Assembly: GCA_001899685.1 (NCBI GenBank) | Contig: MKWG01000043.1 | Span: forward strand, 533,498-597,497 | Direction of reading: 5' to 3' | Source: Sphingobacteriales bacterium 44-15 | GTDB taxonomy: Bacteria; Bacteroidota; Bacteroidia; Chitinophagales; Chitinophagaceae | DNA length: 64,000 bases | Part shown: positions 1 through 7,902 of the stretch, one piece after another | Position numbering within the stretch: the first letter of the stretch is position 1 | Layout of the letters: the number at the start of each line of letters is the position of its first letter | Program-made: the position numbers and the translations under genes | The notes under the pieces: generated by a model | Told to the model about the DNA's origin: nothing | The model's database searches: none | Seen by the model: only the letters and a program-made list of their open reading frames with translations

Positions 1-1
1 A

Positions 2-454
2 ATAACCAAGAGCAGTGAAAAGCTGGTTATTGCCGGAAGTAATCTTTACAGGGCAAAAGCCCTACGCGGCTTTAAAGAAAAAATGCTGTTTGGAAAAGAT
101 GTATTATTTACCGGGCATATTTCCAATGCAGAAATGAATAATATTGTAGGCTCTGCTCTTGCAATGGTCTTTGTTCCGGTTTTTGAGGGCTTTGGTATTC
201 CTCCGCTCGAAGCCATGCAATGTAATATTCCTGTAATTGCATCCAATACTACATCTGTGCCCGAAATAACCGGGGATGCAGCGTTATTGGTTGACCCCTA
301 CAATATTGACGACATTGCGCGGGCAATGATCAGCATCAAAACTGATGAAGCGTTGCGCGATGCATTAATTCTTAGGGGAAATCTCAGAAAAAGTTATTTT
401 TCCTGGGACAAAACATCAGATTTACTTTGGGATAGCTTTAATAAGATAATGTAA
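2..454 (+). CDS. Glycosyltransferase family 4, C-terminal part (5' end outside window)
   Basis: The reading frame is open from base 2, before the first ATG at 83, so this is the 3' part of a longer gene. The product contains the end of a GT-B fold glycosyltransferase. FVPVFEGFGIPPLEAM is the family's EGFGIPxLEAM signature, in which the Glu contacts the nucleotide-sugar donor, and it is followed by PVIASNTTSVPEI and a C-terminal helix. GT4 enzymes move a sugar from a nucleotide donor onto a glycan or lipid at the cytoplasmic membrane. The acceptor cannot be told from this part. Confidence 0.9.
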   Translation: MTKSSEKLVIAGSNLYRAKALRGFKEKMLFGKDVLFTGHISNAEMNNIVGSALAMVFVPVFEGFGIPPLEAMQCNIPVIASNTTSVPEITGDAALLVDPYNIDDIARAMISIKTDEALRDALILRGNLRKSYFSWDKTSDLLWDSFNKIM

Positions 455-503
455 GGATAATACCTGTTACAGCATAAGTAAAACTAATCGGCAAAACTTT
501 ACT

Positions 504-920
504 TTACTTTTTGATGGTAAAGATTCCATGATCTGATGTGTCGGTAAGATTTTTAAATTCGCCGCTAATCGTTGTTCTGTTATCTAATAATTTTCCTTGC
601 AGAAGATAATAACAATGATTTTCGAGATAGTAGACCGACAAAAATACACTATCACAGGTATTTCTATACCCTCCAAAGGTCACTGCTTCCCCTTTAGGAG
701 TAAGACTTCCTATGGCAAAGTTATTGTCTTCTAATTGATAAGTGAGTACCGAGGAAGCCCCTGTAGATGCAACACTGGTACCGGAATAAGTACCTTTAAC
801 GTCGCAATTAGTAGCTTCAGAAGGTGTAGTATTTTCCTTTTTGCAACCAGTAGCCTGTATTACTGCTATAGTAACAACAACTGTTACAAGAGTGATTGAA
901 GCAATAAATGTTTTTTTCAT
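504..920 (-). CDS. Small lipoprotein of unknown function
   Basis: This 138-residue protein has a type II signal peptide: a basic start, a hydrophobic stretch and the lipobox ATGC followed by KKE. It is therefore probably an envelope lipoprotein. The mature part is rich in Thr and Ser and looks like a small beta-rich domain. I recognise no family. It is a single gene facing the glycosyltransferase end convergently, with no clear terminator between them. Confidence 0.7.
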   Translation of the reverse strand: MKKTFIASITLVTVVVTIAVIQATGCKKENTTPSEATNCDVKGTYSGTSVASTGASSVLTYQLEDNNFAIGSLTPKGEAVTFGGYRNTCDSVFLSVYYLENHCYYLLQGKLLDNRTTISGEFKNLTDTSDHGIFTIKK

Positions 921-1143
921 TTTTTTTATTATTTAGGGTAAATACCAAACAGAAAAACTTAAGTCTTATTTCTAACTTTACTATTTTATAAAATATTTTG
1001 AGATTTGAATTACTTTAATAAATGTTTAAAATATTGAAATTATAACGTCCGTACCTATATCACAAGATATAGCACTAAGGTAATAAAAAAAATATTCTCA
1101 GTAATATTACGAACGCCGGCGGCAAACCCTGTTTACTACTCAG

Positions 1144-1419
1144 CTATAACAACCTTATCACCCCCCAATAATCAAGCAGCAGCACCGAACAAAAAAAGAA
1201 AATGAAGAGTATCAGCGCTATTTCAAATGTTTTCTTCATTACATTTCTCATTGCTGATCTCAGGAGTATTCCTGCCGTGACATGTATAAGAATACCTAAT
1301 GAGATAACCGATAGACCCAGGAATAAAAACTGACTTAGAGAAAAGGTCGCTATCGCCATACCGGCCAATATCAATAATGAGCCGGTTGCTTTCAAAGGGG
1401 AGTTTAGATACTTAACCAT
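1144..1419 (-). CDS. Small integral membrane protein, unknown
   Basis: This is a 91-residue protein with about three hydrophobic segments, roughly residues 10-28, 30-52 and 66-90. There is a short basic loop (RSAMRNVMKK) between the second and third. No family or function is recognised. The ATG start is the only reasonable one, and the codon use fits the neighbouring genes. It is probably an inner-membrane protein. Confidence 0.6.
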   Translation of the reverse strand: MVKYLNSPLKATGSLLILAGMAIATFSLSQFLFLGLSVISLGILIHVTAGILLRSAMRNVMKKTFEIALILFIFFFCSVLLLDYWGVIRLL

Positions 1420-1576
1420 AGGATACGTTCTCTTTAGATTAATTGAGTTGAATATTCAAAATTATTCAACCTTTATTCTACTTTCGCCGGAGCAGAACAA
1501 TCTTTGGCAGAATTTTATCCTACGCTAAAGAACAGAAAAAGAAATCAGAAAAAAATTTACATAAGTTAACCGGGAA

Positions 1577-1638
1577 GAGAGAAGGTTACAGGTTTCACCT
1601 CTCACATTTGACGTTTCACTTATTCACTATTCACAACC
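1577..1638. repeat. TTCAC-rich intergenic repeat (family member 1)
   Basis: The stretch has several TTCAC/TCTCAC units in a row (ggtttcacctctcac, gacgtttcac, ttcactattcac). The same vocabulary recurs at 4066, 5140, 6573, 37401, 43181, 50684 and 62041. This copy lies just past the stop of the octapeptide-repeat gene. Confidence 0.5.
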
Positions 1639-1645
1639 GCCACTA

Positions 1646-2209
1646 CTATTTCGCAAATTCACCGGTCCACTCGCCATCTTTGTTGAAAATATTCATCCCG
1701 CTATCGGAATCTGTACAGGCAAAGGCTCCGGTCCATTCATCTTTCAGGTCAAAGAAATTATACGTCTTGGAATCTGTCAGCACCATATATCCCACCCATT
1801 TCCCTTTCACATCAAAATTGAGCATGACCATCTGGTCTGCCATAACGCAATACCCTTTATGATTACCTTCTTTATCGAACATATAGTACCCCAACCAATT
1901 GCCGTTTATCAATGGATTGAGACTTAATGAACGAAGCGGGTTAAGCACTTCATTAAAATGGGGATTGATCTTTGTGTTCAGCTTGGGGTTGATCAGTGCA
2001 TTGCTTGCCGGATTGATCGCTGCGTTTGAATAAGGGTTGAGATTCCAGTTAAAAAGCGGGTTGATCTTAAGATTTTTTTCGGGAGAGATACGTTCGTTTT
2101 CAACAGGGCTCAACGTTTTGTTGAGTAACGGATTCCTGTTTGCAGGAAGCTGAGCATATCCCGCAATACAACCTAATATCATTAATGCCGTAAATAAAAT
2201 TAATTTCAT
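1646..2209 (-). CDS. Secreted protein with ten octapeptide repeats and a C-terminal beta-flower-like domain
   Basis: The start at 2209 is preferred over the longer ORF because it gives a clean signal peptide (MKLILFTALMILGCIAGYAQ). Residues of about 24-105 form ten contiguous 8-residue repeats of the form [IL]-N-P-x-x-N-x-x; the first three are degenerate and the last seven clear. The C-terminal 80 residues contain four similar blocks of the type F-D-x-x-G-x-W-x-G-Y, which resembles small 4-fold beta-flower domains. The protein is probably exported. Function is unknown, and the regular Asn-Pro array suggests a solenoid-like rod or a surface spacer. Confidence 0.7.
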   Translation of the reverse strand: MKLILFTALMILGCIAGYAQLPANRNPLLNKTLSPVENERISPEKNLKINPLFNWNLNPYSNAAINPASNALINPKLNTKINPHFNEVLNPLRSLSLNPLINGNWLGYYMFDKEGNHKGYCVMADQMVMLNFDVKGKWVGYMVLTDSKTYNFFDLKDEWTGAFACTDSDSGMNIFNKDGEWTGEFAK

Positions 2210-2452
2210 AATAGGGTAATTTAATTGCAATACACCAAACAATAAGAGGTTATAAATTACAGGGATGGCCTATAATGATATTGGATCGTACTTTTCTAAC
2301 AGAAAACATCAGGGAATACTGACTAAGATCGCCGGTTTTTCCTTATAAGGCAAAACTAAACACCAGGCAATATCCCCCGATGAAAATATATTGATTATGT
2401 AGTCGCAATTTTTATCAAATACGCTGCACTGACTATCAAATAATAATGTTCT

Positions 2453-3382
2453 TTATAAAGTTTTTAAGACATTATTCATATTCCTTACCGCATCGGCGGA
2501 TTTTGCAAATAAGGCTTTTTCTTCATCGTTAAGGTCAAAATCCACTATTTTTTCCCAGCCATTTCTTCCTATTATCACGGGAACACCAAGGCATATATCT
2601 TTTTGCCCGTATTCCCCTTCAAGATAAACACAACAGGGCAACAAACGTTTCTCATCCCTCACGATCGCCTTTACAAGGTCTGCGCCTGAAGCACCCGGGG
2701 CATACCATGCAGAAGTGCCCAGCAAACGGGTAAGGGTAGCGCCGCCAACCATTGTATCTGCAGCTACTTTTTGGAGTGCTTCCGCAGACAGGTATTTGCT
2801 GACGGGAGTACTGTTATAAGTAGCCAGCCTTGTCAGCGGTATCATCGTTGTATCACCATGTCCGCCGATCACAACACCCTGCAGGTCATTCGGGGAAGCC
2901 GGAATAGCCTGGCTCAGGTAATATTTAAACCTTGAGCTGTCTAATATACCGCCCATACCGATCACCCTGTTTTTGGGCAGGCCACTTGATGTAAGTGCCA
3001 GGTAGGTCATGGTATCCATGGGGTTGCTGATAATAATTATAATAGCATCCGGAGAGTGCTGGAGTATATTCTGTGTAACATTTTTTACTATTCCTGCATT
3101 TATCCCGATCAGTTCTTCCCGTGTCATTCCCGGTTTGCGGGGAATCCCGGAGGTGATCAGTACCACATCACTGTTTTTTGTTTTTGCATAATCATTGGTG
3201 CTTCCCACTATTCTTGTATCAAAACGCAGCAATGCTGCTGTCTGCATCATATCAATAGCCTTTCCTTCTGCCAGTCCTTCTTTAATATCAAGCAAAACCA
3301 ATTCATCGCATAAGGCAGTTCTCGCAATATTATCAGCGCATGTGGCGCCTACAGCGCCAGCACCTACTACAGTTACTTTCAT
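2453..3382 (-). CDS. mdh: Malate dehydrogenase
   Basis: This is an NAD-dependent malate/oxaloacetate oxidoreductase of the TCA cycle, cytoplasmic. The 309 residues match the usual length of LDH-like bacterial MDH. The N-terminal Rossmann loop GAGAVGA is present, and the Asp of LLDIKEG after the second strand selects NAD. IPRKPGMTR carries the two substrate-binding arginines, ISNPMDTM the conserved Asn, and GGHGDTTMIP the catalytic His with its context. The gene is transcribed on its own towards the octapeptide gene, and the thioredoxin-fold gene lies 48 bp upstream on the same strand. Confidence 0.95.
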   Translation of the reverse strand: MKVTVVGAGAVGATCADNIARTALCDELVLLDIKEGLAEGKAIDMMQTAALLRFDTRIVGSTNDYAKTKNSDVVLITSGIPRKPGMTREELIGINAGIVKNVTQNILQHSPDAIIIIISNPMDTMTYLALTSSGLPKNRVIGMGGILDSSRFKYYLSQAIPASPNDLQGVVIGGHGDTTMIPLTRLATYNSTPVSKYLSAEALQKVAADTMVGGATLTRLLGTSAWYAPGASGADLVKAIVRDEKRLLPCCVYLEGEYGQKDICLGVPVIIGRNGWEKIVDFDLNDEEKALFAKSADAVRNMNNVLKTL

Positions 3383-3430
3383 TTGTAAATTTTATTTTTT
3401 AATGACCGATTAAATTATGGGCAAAATAAA

Positions 3431-3928
3431 CTATTTAACATACTTCAACAAATCCTCAATAGGCGGCGAGCCTTCAAATGTCTTGAGCAAAGCATATTTT
3501 TTATCATAAATGGCTATAAAAGGAAACACTTTCATTTTGAAATAACCGGTGAAAAAGAACTTCGGATCATAACCCACTGTTATATTTTTATACTGGCTGA
3601 GCCCGTATTTTTCATAAAAATCACGCATCTTTTCAAAGGCCAGTGGTGTTACCATCAGCAACTGGCTATGCTTAAACCCTGATATATGCTGCCTGATCAA
3701 CTCCGTTTCGTGCTGGCAGTGCTCACAATCCGGGCTGAAAACCATTACTACAGTTTTTTTGTTTTTTGGAAGGTCCTTCTTGGTATACCAGGTAGCACTG
3801 TCGGGCAAAAGCACGGAAAATTGAGGTAGCGGATAAAGCGTATAAGCCGGCGGGGGCACAGTATCCTGTTGTGCAAAGCCGGTTGCTCCTAAAAAGCACA
3901 ATATAATCAGTGCCGGTAAATGCTTCAT
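3431..3928 (-). CDS. Exported thioredoxin-fold (TlpA/redoxin-like) protein
   Basis: Starting at 3928 rather than 3958 gives a signal peptide ending in GFAQ. The mature protein has a TlpA-like fold with the active site DCEHCQHE after the strand KTVVMVFSP, so both redox cysteines (CEHC) are present. The cis-Pro region appears as VFPFIAIYD. Periplasmic proteins of this kind reduce or rearrange disulfides. The reductant and target are not visible here. It lies 48 bp upstream of mdh on the same strand and may be co-transcribed with it. Confidence 0.8.
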   Translation of the reverse strand: MKHLPALIILCFLGATGFAQQDTVPPPAYTLYPLPQFSVLLPDSATWYTKKDLPKNKKTVVMVFSPDCEHCQHETELIRQHISGFKHSQLLMVTPLAFEKMRDFYEKYGLSQYKNITVGYDPKFFFTGYFKMKVFPFIAIYDKKYALLKTFEGSPPIEDLLKYVK

Positions 3929-4031
3929 ATCTAGTGTTTTTTCTTTAAAAGTACACAATCATCAGATAAACCGCTCTTGTTAAAAAAATGTCAGTATAAA
4001 CATCACATTAACATTGTTTGTCAACAATATG

Positions 4032-4039
4032 TAGATTTG
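4032..4039 (+). promoter_or_regulatory. Probable -7 element for the DUF1573 pair
   Basis: TAGATTTG fits the Bacteroidota -7 consensus TAnnTTTG exactly. It lies about 160 bp upstream of the first DUF1573 gene, with a palindromic repeat in between. No good -33 TTTG lies at the usual 19-20 bp spacing. Confidence 0.4.
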
Positions 4040-4065
4040 CAGGAGCGTTGTACCCGGGTTATGAT

Positions 4066-4182
4066 GACTATTGCTATGTTAATCGTGAAACGTCAGAAGT
4101 CAAAAGTGAAAACCTCACATCTCACCCCTGCCTCGCCGGCAGGCAGGTTTCACGTCTCACAATTGTTTACGGCACAATAGTC
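4066..4182. repeat. Palindromic intergenic repeat with terminal inverted repeats (family member 2)
   Basis: The ends are an exact 8-bp inverted repeat (gactattg / caatagtc). Inside them, cgtgaaac pairs with gtttcacg, and the centre has a ctgcc/ggcag hairpin. Its internal TTCAC units and the flanking sequence cttaacttaacacta recur at 50684-50818. It sits in the leader of the DUF1573 operon, so it would be transcribed. Confidence 0.6.
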
Positions 4183-4200
4183 TTAACTTAACACTATAAT

Positions 4201-4650
4201 ATGAAGAAAGTATACTGCCTCTTACTGGTTCTTGGTACCGGCTGCATGACTTTTGCCCAGGTAAATGCAAACAGTGCTCCCGCAAAAGAAATACTGGTAT
4301 TAAAAGAAACCAAATTCGATTTCGGGAAAATCCCCCAGGGTAAGCCGGTTACACATATCTTTGAAGTAGTAAATACAGGCAGTGAGCCGTTACAGATAGA
4401 AAACGTACAGGCTTCCTGCGGCTGTACTACCCCACAGTGGGATCATGACCCGATTGCACCGGGCGCCGCAAAGAAAATCACCGTAGGATATAATGCGGCC
4501 GCAAATGGTCCCTTTGAAAAGACGATAACGATATTCTATGATTCCGGTAAAACAAAACAGCTCTTTATTAAAGGCGAAGTGTGGCAAACTCCTGCCGAGC
4601 CGGCGCCCGCTAATGCAAGTGTTCAATTATTAAAAAATATAAACCGTTAA
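4201..4650 (+). CDS. DUF1573 protein, first of a tandem pair
   Basis: This is a 149-residue exported protein with a signal peptide ending in MTFAQ. The mature part is one DUF1573 domain, an immunoglobulin-like fold of the ASPM/SPD-2/Hydin type. It shows the family signature FDFGKIPQGKPVTHIFEVVNTG and a C-G-C-T-T-P motif. These are common envelope proteins of Bacteroidota with no firm role. The next gene, three bases downstream, encodes a close paralogue, so the two form an operon that arose by duplication. Confidence 0.85.
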   Translation: MKKVYCLLLVLGTGCMTFAQVNANSAPAKEILVLKETKFDFGKIPQGKPVTHIFEVVNTGSEPLQIENVQASCGCTTPQWDHDPIAPGAAKKITVGYNAAANGPFEKTITIFYDSGKTKQLFIKGEVWQTPAEPAPANASVQLLKNINR

Positions 4651-4653
4651 ATA

Positions 4654-5100
4654 ATGAAAAAAATACTATTCACCTTAGCGGCTTTTGCCGTAACCTCATG
4701 GGCTGTAGCTCAGGACAACCAGGCGAAACCTAAAGCTGAAGACTTTATAAGCTTTAAAGAAAAAAAACATGACTTTGGAAAGATAAAGCAGGGGACGCCT
4801 GTCAATTACGAGTTCGCTTTTACAAATATAACCGACAAGCCGGTGATCATTGAAAATGCGTGGGCTTCCTGTGGTTGCACCACCCCTACAAAGCCTGAAC
4901 AGCCTATAGCAAAAGGAAAGAACAATGTGATCAAGGCCGGTTTTAATGCAGCCGCTGCAGGTCCCTTCGATAAAACGGTATATGTAAAGGTACAGGGTGT
5001 TGATATCCCCCTGGAGCTGAAAATATCCGGTGAAGTATTGAATGCCGACGCCTACGCAAAATATGAAGCTGAGAAAAAAGATAATAAAGGGGGGAAATAG
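4654..5100 (+). CDS. DUF1573 protein, second of a tandem pair
   Basis: This is a 148-residue paralogue of the preceding protein. It has a signal peptide ending in WAVAQ, then HDFGKIKQGTPVNYEFAFTN and the same C-G-C-T-T-P turn. The tail is short and lysine-rich. It starts three bases after the upstream stop, so translation is probably coupled. The operon ends at the strong hairpin at 5244. Confidence 0.85.
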   Translation: MKKILFTLAAFAVTSWAVAQDNQAKPKAEDFISFKEKKHDFGKIKQGTPVNYEFAFTNITDKPVIIENAWASCGCTTPTKPEQPIAKGKNNVIKAGFNAAAAGPFDKTVYVKVQGVDIPLELKISGEVLNADAYAKYEAEKKDNKGGK

Positions 5101-5139
5101 GAGATATTAGTGGTAAGGGATAAGTAGTAAGTAGTAAGT

Positions 5140-5210
5140 GGTAGGCGTTAAAGTCGCCATCACTTTTTGACCCTTCACTTTTCACCTTTCACGTCTCACA
5201 TCCCCCGAGA
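5140..5210. repeat. TTCAC-rich intergenic repeat (family member 3)
   Basis: A run of short related units (cttcacttttcacctttcacgtctcac) follows a run of related GTAAG units (ggtaagggataagtagtaagtagtaagtgg) at 5111-5143. It shares the cacgtctcaca core with the repeat at 4066. Confidence 0.45.
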
Positions 5211-5243
5211 GCATATTCCAAATTAACACAAACATTCTTGGTA

Positions 5244-5272
5244 AAAGAGCCCGGTACCGGGCTCTTTGCTTT
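5244..5272 (+). terminator. Rho-independent terminator of the DUF1573 operon
   Basis: A perfect 11-bp stem, aaagagcccgg paired with ccgggctcttt with a 2-nt loop, is followed by gctttt. It lies about 140 bp after the second DUF1573 stop. Confidence 0.8.
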
Positions 5273-5308
5273 TAATCGCAGTTCAGCCTGAGGTTTGCAA
5301 TATTGCCT

Positions 5309-5422
5309 CTATTGTTTCCTGTATGTTTCTTCCACCAGGTTGTCACAAGGATCCCGGTAAGTCACAACCAGAGAGAATAAGCCAATAAATAATACACTAA
5401 ATGAAAGGAATATTTGCTTCAT
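5309..5422 (-). CDS. Possible small secreted peptide (37 aa)
   Basis: An ATG-initiated frame absent from the supplied track encodes MKQIFLSFSVLFIGLFSLVV and then a short polar tail with one Cys (DPCDNLVEETYRKQ). The hydrophobic N-terminus looks like a signal or single membrane segment. It is divergent from the LacI gene and 133 bp from it. There is no further evidence that it is expressed. Confidence 0.3.
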   Translation of the reverse strand: MKQIFLSFSVLFIGLFSLVVTYRDPCDNLVEETYRKQ

Positions 5423-5506
5423 ACAGTTTGTTTTGACGTTTTAAGATGTTATAGAAGACCTGTATTCTTTCATCGGGAAACAGCAAAAATATCATCAATA
5501 AATTTT

Positions 5507-5521
5507 TTAAAAGTGTTTTAA
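5507..5521. promoter_or_regulatory. Possible operator upstream of the LacI gene
   Basis: The palindrome ttaaaa-gtg-ttttaa lies 34 bp before the start of the LacI-family gene at 5556. Autoregulation is common in this family. The odd-length centre differs from the CG-centred sites upstream of the PUL 1 susC, so this is a weak call. Confidence 0.25.
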
Positions 5522-5555
5522 GAGTTATCTTGAACACTCACCTGCTACAATCAGT

Positions 5556-6572
5556 ATGGAACGGGTAAATATTAAACAGCTTGCAGCAATGCTTAACTTG
5601 TCAATAGCTACCGTATCCAAAGCCCTGCGGGATAGTTACGACATCAGTAAAGCAACCAAGGAAAAAGTCATTGAGCTGGCTGCCCGGCTCAATTATGAGC
5701 CCAATCCCCATGCCAGCAGTTTAAGAAGGAACAAAAGCAAAACGATTGCTGTCATCGTCCCGGAGATAGCTAATAATTATTTTGCACTCGCCATCAATGG
5801 CATTGAATCCGTGGCGGAGGAAAATAGCTTTCATGTGCTGATATACCTTACACACGAGGATTTTGAAAAAGAAAAAATGTTTGCCCGGCACCTGCTCAGC
5901 GGCAGGGTAGATGGGGTGCTTGTATCAATATCAGGCGCTACCACCGACTATGCCCACCTGAGAGCATTGGAACAAAAAGACATCCCGGTCGTGTACTTTG
6001 ACCGCGTTTCGGAAGCGGAAGATGCAAAACGTATAACCACCGACGATTTTGAGAGCAGCAGGCTCGCAACCTCCCATCTTATAACAAAGGGATGCACCAG
6101 GATTGCCCATCTTGCCATATCACAACACACGTCTATTGGTAAAAAAAGAAAAGGAGGTTACCTGCAGGCGCTGGCAGATCACAATATCCCGGTTGATGAC
6201 TCTCTTATAATATATTGCGGTAATTATGATGAGAAAAATGCAGCTTCCATAGCAGATTTGCTGCTGTATAAAAAGTGCGACGGCATATTTGCAGCTGTAG
6301 AAAAATATGCGATCACTACTTATGAACAATGCAGCGCGCTCAATATATCTATACCGCAACAGGTGAAAGTAATAGCCTTTTCCAATCTGCAAACAGCCTC
6401 CCTGCTCAATCCTCCGCTTACCACTATTACCCAGCCTGCCTTTGATATCGGAAGAGAGGCGGCCAGTATACTTTTCAACACACTCAATAAAAAAATTCCG
6501 CCCGGCGATCCGGAGAATATTATATTGAAATCATTGCTGATAGAGCGGGACTCTACCAGTGGTGAATGGTGA
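5556..6572 (+). CDS. LacI-family transcriptional regulator
   Basis: This 338-residue protein begins with the LacI helix-turn-helix (VNIKQLAAMLNLSIATVSKALRDSYDIS) and the hinge helix NPHASSLRRNKS. The periplasmic-binding-protein-like effector domain follows (TIAVIVPEIANNYFALAINGIE, RVDGVLVSIS, PVVYFDRV). Such proteins sense a sugar or oligosaccharide and bind palindromic operators. It lies beside PUL 1 and converges on the GH88 gene, so it and the second LacI protein (7903-8940) are the likely regulators of the locus. The CG-centred sites at 22887-22940 are candidate targets. Confidence 0.9.
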   Translation: MERVNIKQLAAMLNLSIATVSKALRDSYDISKATKEKVIELAARLNYEPNPHASSLRRNKSKTIAVIVPEIANNYFALAINGIESVAEENSFHVLIYLTHEDFEKEKMFARHLLSGRVDGVLVSISGATTDYAHLRALEQKDIPVVYFDRVSEAEDAKRITTDDFESSRLATSHLITKGCTRIAHLAISQHTSIGKKRKGGYLQALADHNIPVDDSLIIYCGNYDEKNAASIADLLLYKKCDGIFAAVEKYAITTYEQCSALNISIPQQVKVIAFSNLQTASLLNPPLTTITQPAFDIGREAASILFNTLNKKIPPGDPENIILKSLLIERDSTSGEW

Positions 6573-6671
6573 AAAGTGAGCGGCGAGAGCCTTTCACGCC
6601 TGCCTGTCGGCAGACAGGTTTGTCATCTCACGTTTATCGTGTGTCGCTATTCACCATTCACTATTGCCCAT
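6573..6671. repeat. TTCAC-rich palindromic repeat between convergent genes (family member 4)
   Basis: The whole gap between the LacI and GH88 stops is repeat-like. It has gaaaagtgag and cctttcacg, then the hairpin cctgtc-ggca-gacagg, then ctcacgtttatcgtgtgtcgc and several ttcac units. The tail resembles the repeat at 62041 (ctcacgtttgtc, tctgtcgcctcacgtttatca). Confidence 0.5.
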
Positions 6672-7877
6672 TCACCCTCTATCCTTTATAAACCATTCTT
6701 TATACCTGCACAATGCTTCTACAAAATAATAGTCGGCATAGGTAAGCGGTACATCTATTTCAGAGTGATTAGGAAAATGCCCGACATTATGTTCCAATAT
6801 AAATCCCCCGTTCGTTCCCAATTTTGCGCGATAAGCAGGAGAGCTTAAGGAACGCAGCATGACTTCAGCAGCATTTTTATATATCCTGCTTTTTTTAGAG
6901 TCAGTATATCTCGAAAGCTCCAGCAAAGCAGACGCCATTATTGCACCGGCAGAAGCGTCTCTTCTGGCATTAGGAATATCGGGCGCATTAAAATCCCAAT
7001 ACGGTATCTTGTCTGCAGGAAGATTAGGATGATTAAGCAGGAAGTCTGCGATATGGGTTGCCTGTGACAGATATGCTGCATCCTTTGTAAACCTGTACAT
7101 CAGGGTGAAGCCGTATAATCCCCAGGCCTGCCCCCTCGCCCATGCAGATTCGTCTGCATATCCCTGGTGAGTGGCTTTTTTAATTATTTTTCCTGTTTCC
7201 AGGTCATAATCCACTACGTGATAAGAGCTGTAATCCGGGCGGTAATGATTTTTGATGGTAGTGTTGGCATGATTAACCGCAATTTCATTGAATTTCTGAT
7301 CGCCGCCATTTTTTGCAACCCACTCCAGCAACTCAAGGTTCATCATATTATCTATGATCACCGGGCAATTGAAGTTACTGTTTTTATTCCAGGATTGTAT
7401 GGAAGCTATTGAAGGGCGGTACCTTGTAGATAAAGAGGCAGCAGCAGTAAATATTACATCTTTATAATGCTGGTCGCCCGTGATCTTATATGCATTCCCA
7501 AAGCTGCAAAAGATCATGAAGCCCAGGTCATGTGTACCCGTGTTCAGCTTCTCCTTCTCCAGTATACCCAGCCTTTTTTCCGCCTCGGCTTTTAAAGCCT
7601 CGTCTTTTGTTGCTTTATACAACAACCATAATGTTCCGGGATAAAAGCCGCTGCACCACCAGGAGGTTTTACTGGTAATAAGATGCTTTGAGGAATCATT
7701 ATATGTCCTCGGCATCACATCAGGAGGCAGGTCTTTCATCAGGTATTTGTACTGCTCGGCGGCAAACCTGAGATTATCGTCGGCAAGTTGCCGCATGGAT
7801 TGCTTACGTGTTTGTGCTATCCCGGCCAATGCGAGTATGGTACAAATAATCGTCAGTTTGATTTTGGAGATCATCAT
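6672..7877 (-). CDS. GH88 unsaturated glucuronyl hydrolase
   Basis: This is an exported 401-residue enzyme with an (alpha/alpha)6-barrel. GH88 enzymes remove the 4,5-unsaturated uronic acid that polysaccharide lyases leave at the non-reducing end of oligosaccharides. The two family aspartates are visible: THDLGF (Asp117) and IIDNMMN (Asp176). The barrel's WARGQAWGLYG and WDFNAPDIPNARRDASAGA motifs are also present. The N-terminus is a signal peptide ending near ALAGIAQ. It is the last gene of the PUL 1 operon, 25 bp after the LacI gene. With the lyase-like enzymes upstream it makes a coherent uronide degradation route. Confidence 0.92.
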   Translation of the reverse strand: MMISKIKLTIICTILALAGIAQTRKQSMRQLADDNLRFAAEQYKYLMKDLPPDVMPRTYNDSSKHLITSKTSWWCSGFYPGTLWLLYKATKDEALKAEAEKRLGILEKEKLNTGTHDLGFMIFCSFGNAYKITGDQHYKDVIFTAAASLSTRYRPSIASIQSWNKNSNFNCPVIIDNMMNLELLEWVAKNGGDQKFNEIAVNHANTTIKNHYRPDYSSYHVVDYDLETGKIIKKATHQGYADESAWARGQAWGLYGFTLMYRFTKDAAYLSQATHIADFLLNHPNLPADKIPYWDFNAPDIPNARRDASAGAIMASALLELSRYTDSKKSRIYKNAAEVMLRSLSSPAYRAKLGTNGGFILEHNVGHFPNHSEIDVPLTYADYYFVEALCRYKEWFIKDRG

Positions 7878-7902
7878 CAGTTTGATATTTAAAAATGCAG
7901 GT

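Noticed and set aside
1064-1081. Small hairpin ctatatc/gatatag
   Set aside because: A 7-bp A/T-rich stem with no T-run is expected by chance.
3977-4180. 67-residue plus-strand ORF in the track
   Set aside because: It runs through the palindromic repeat and has no protein character.
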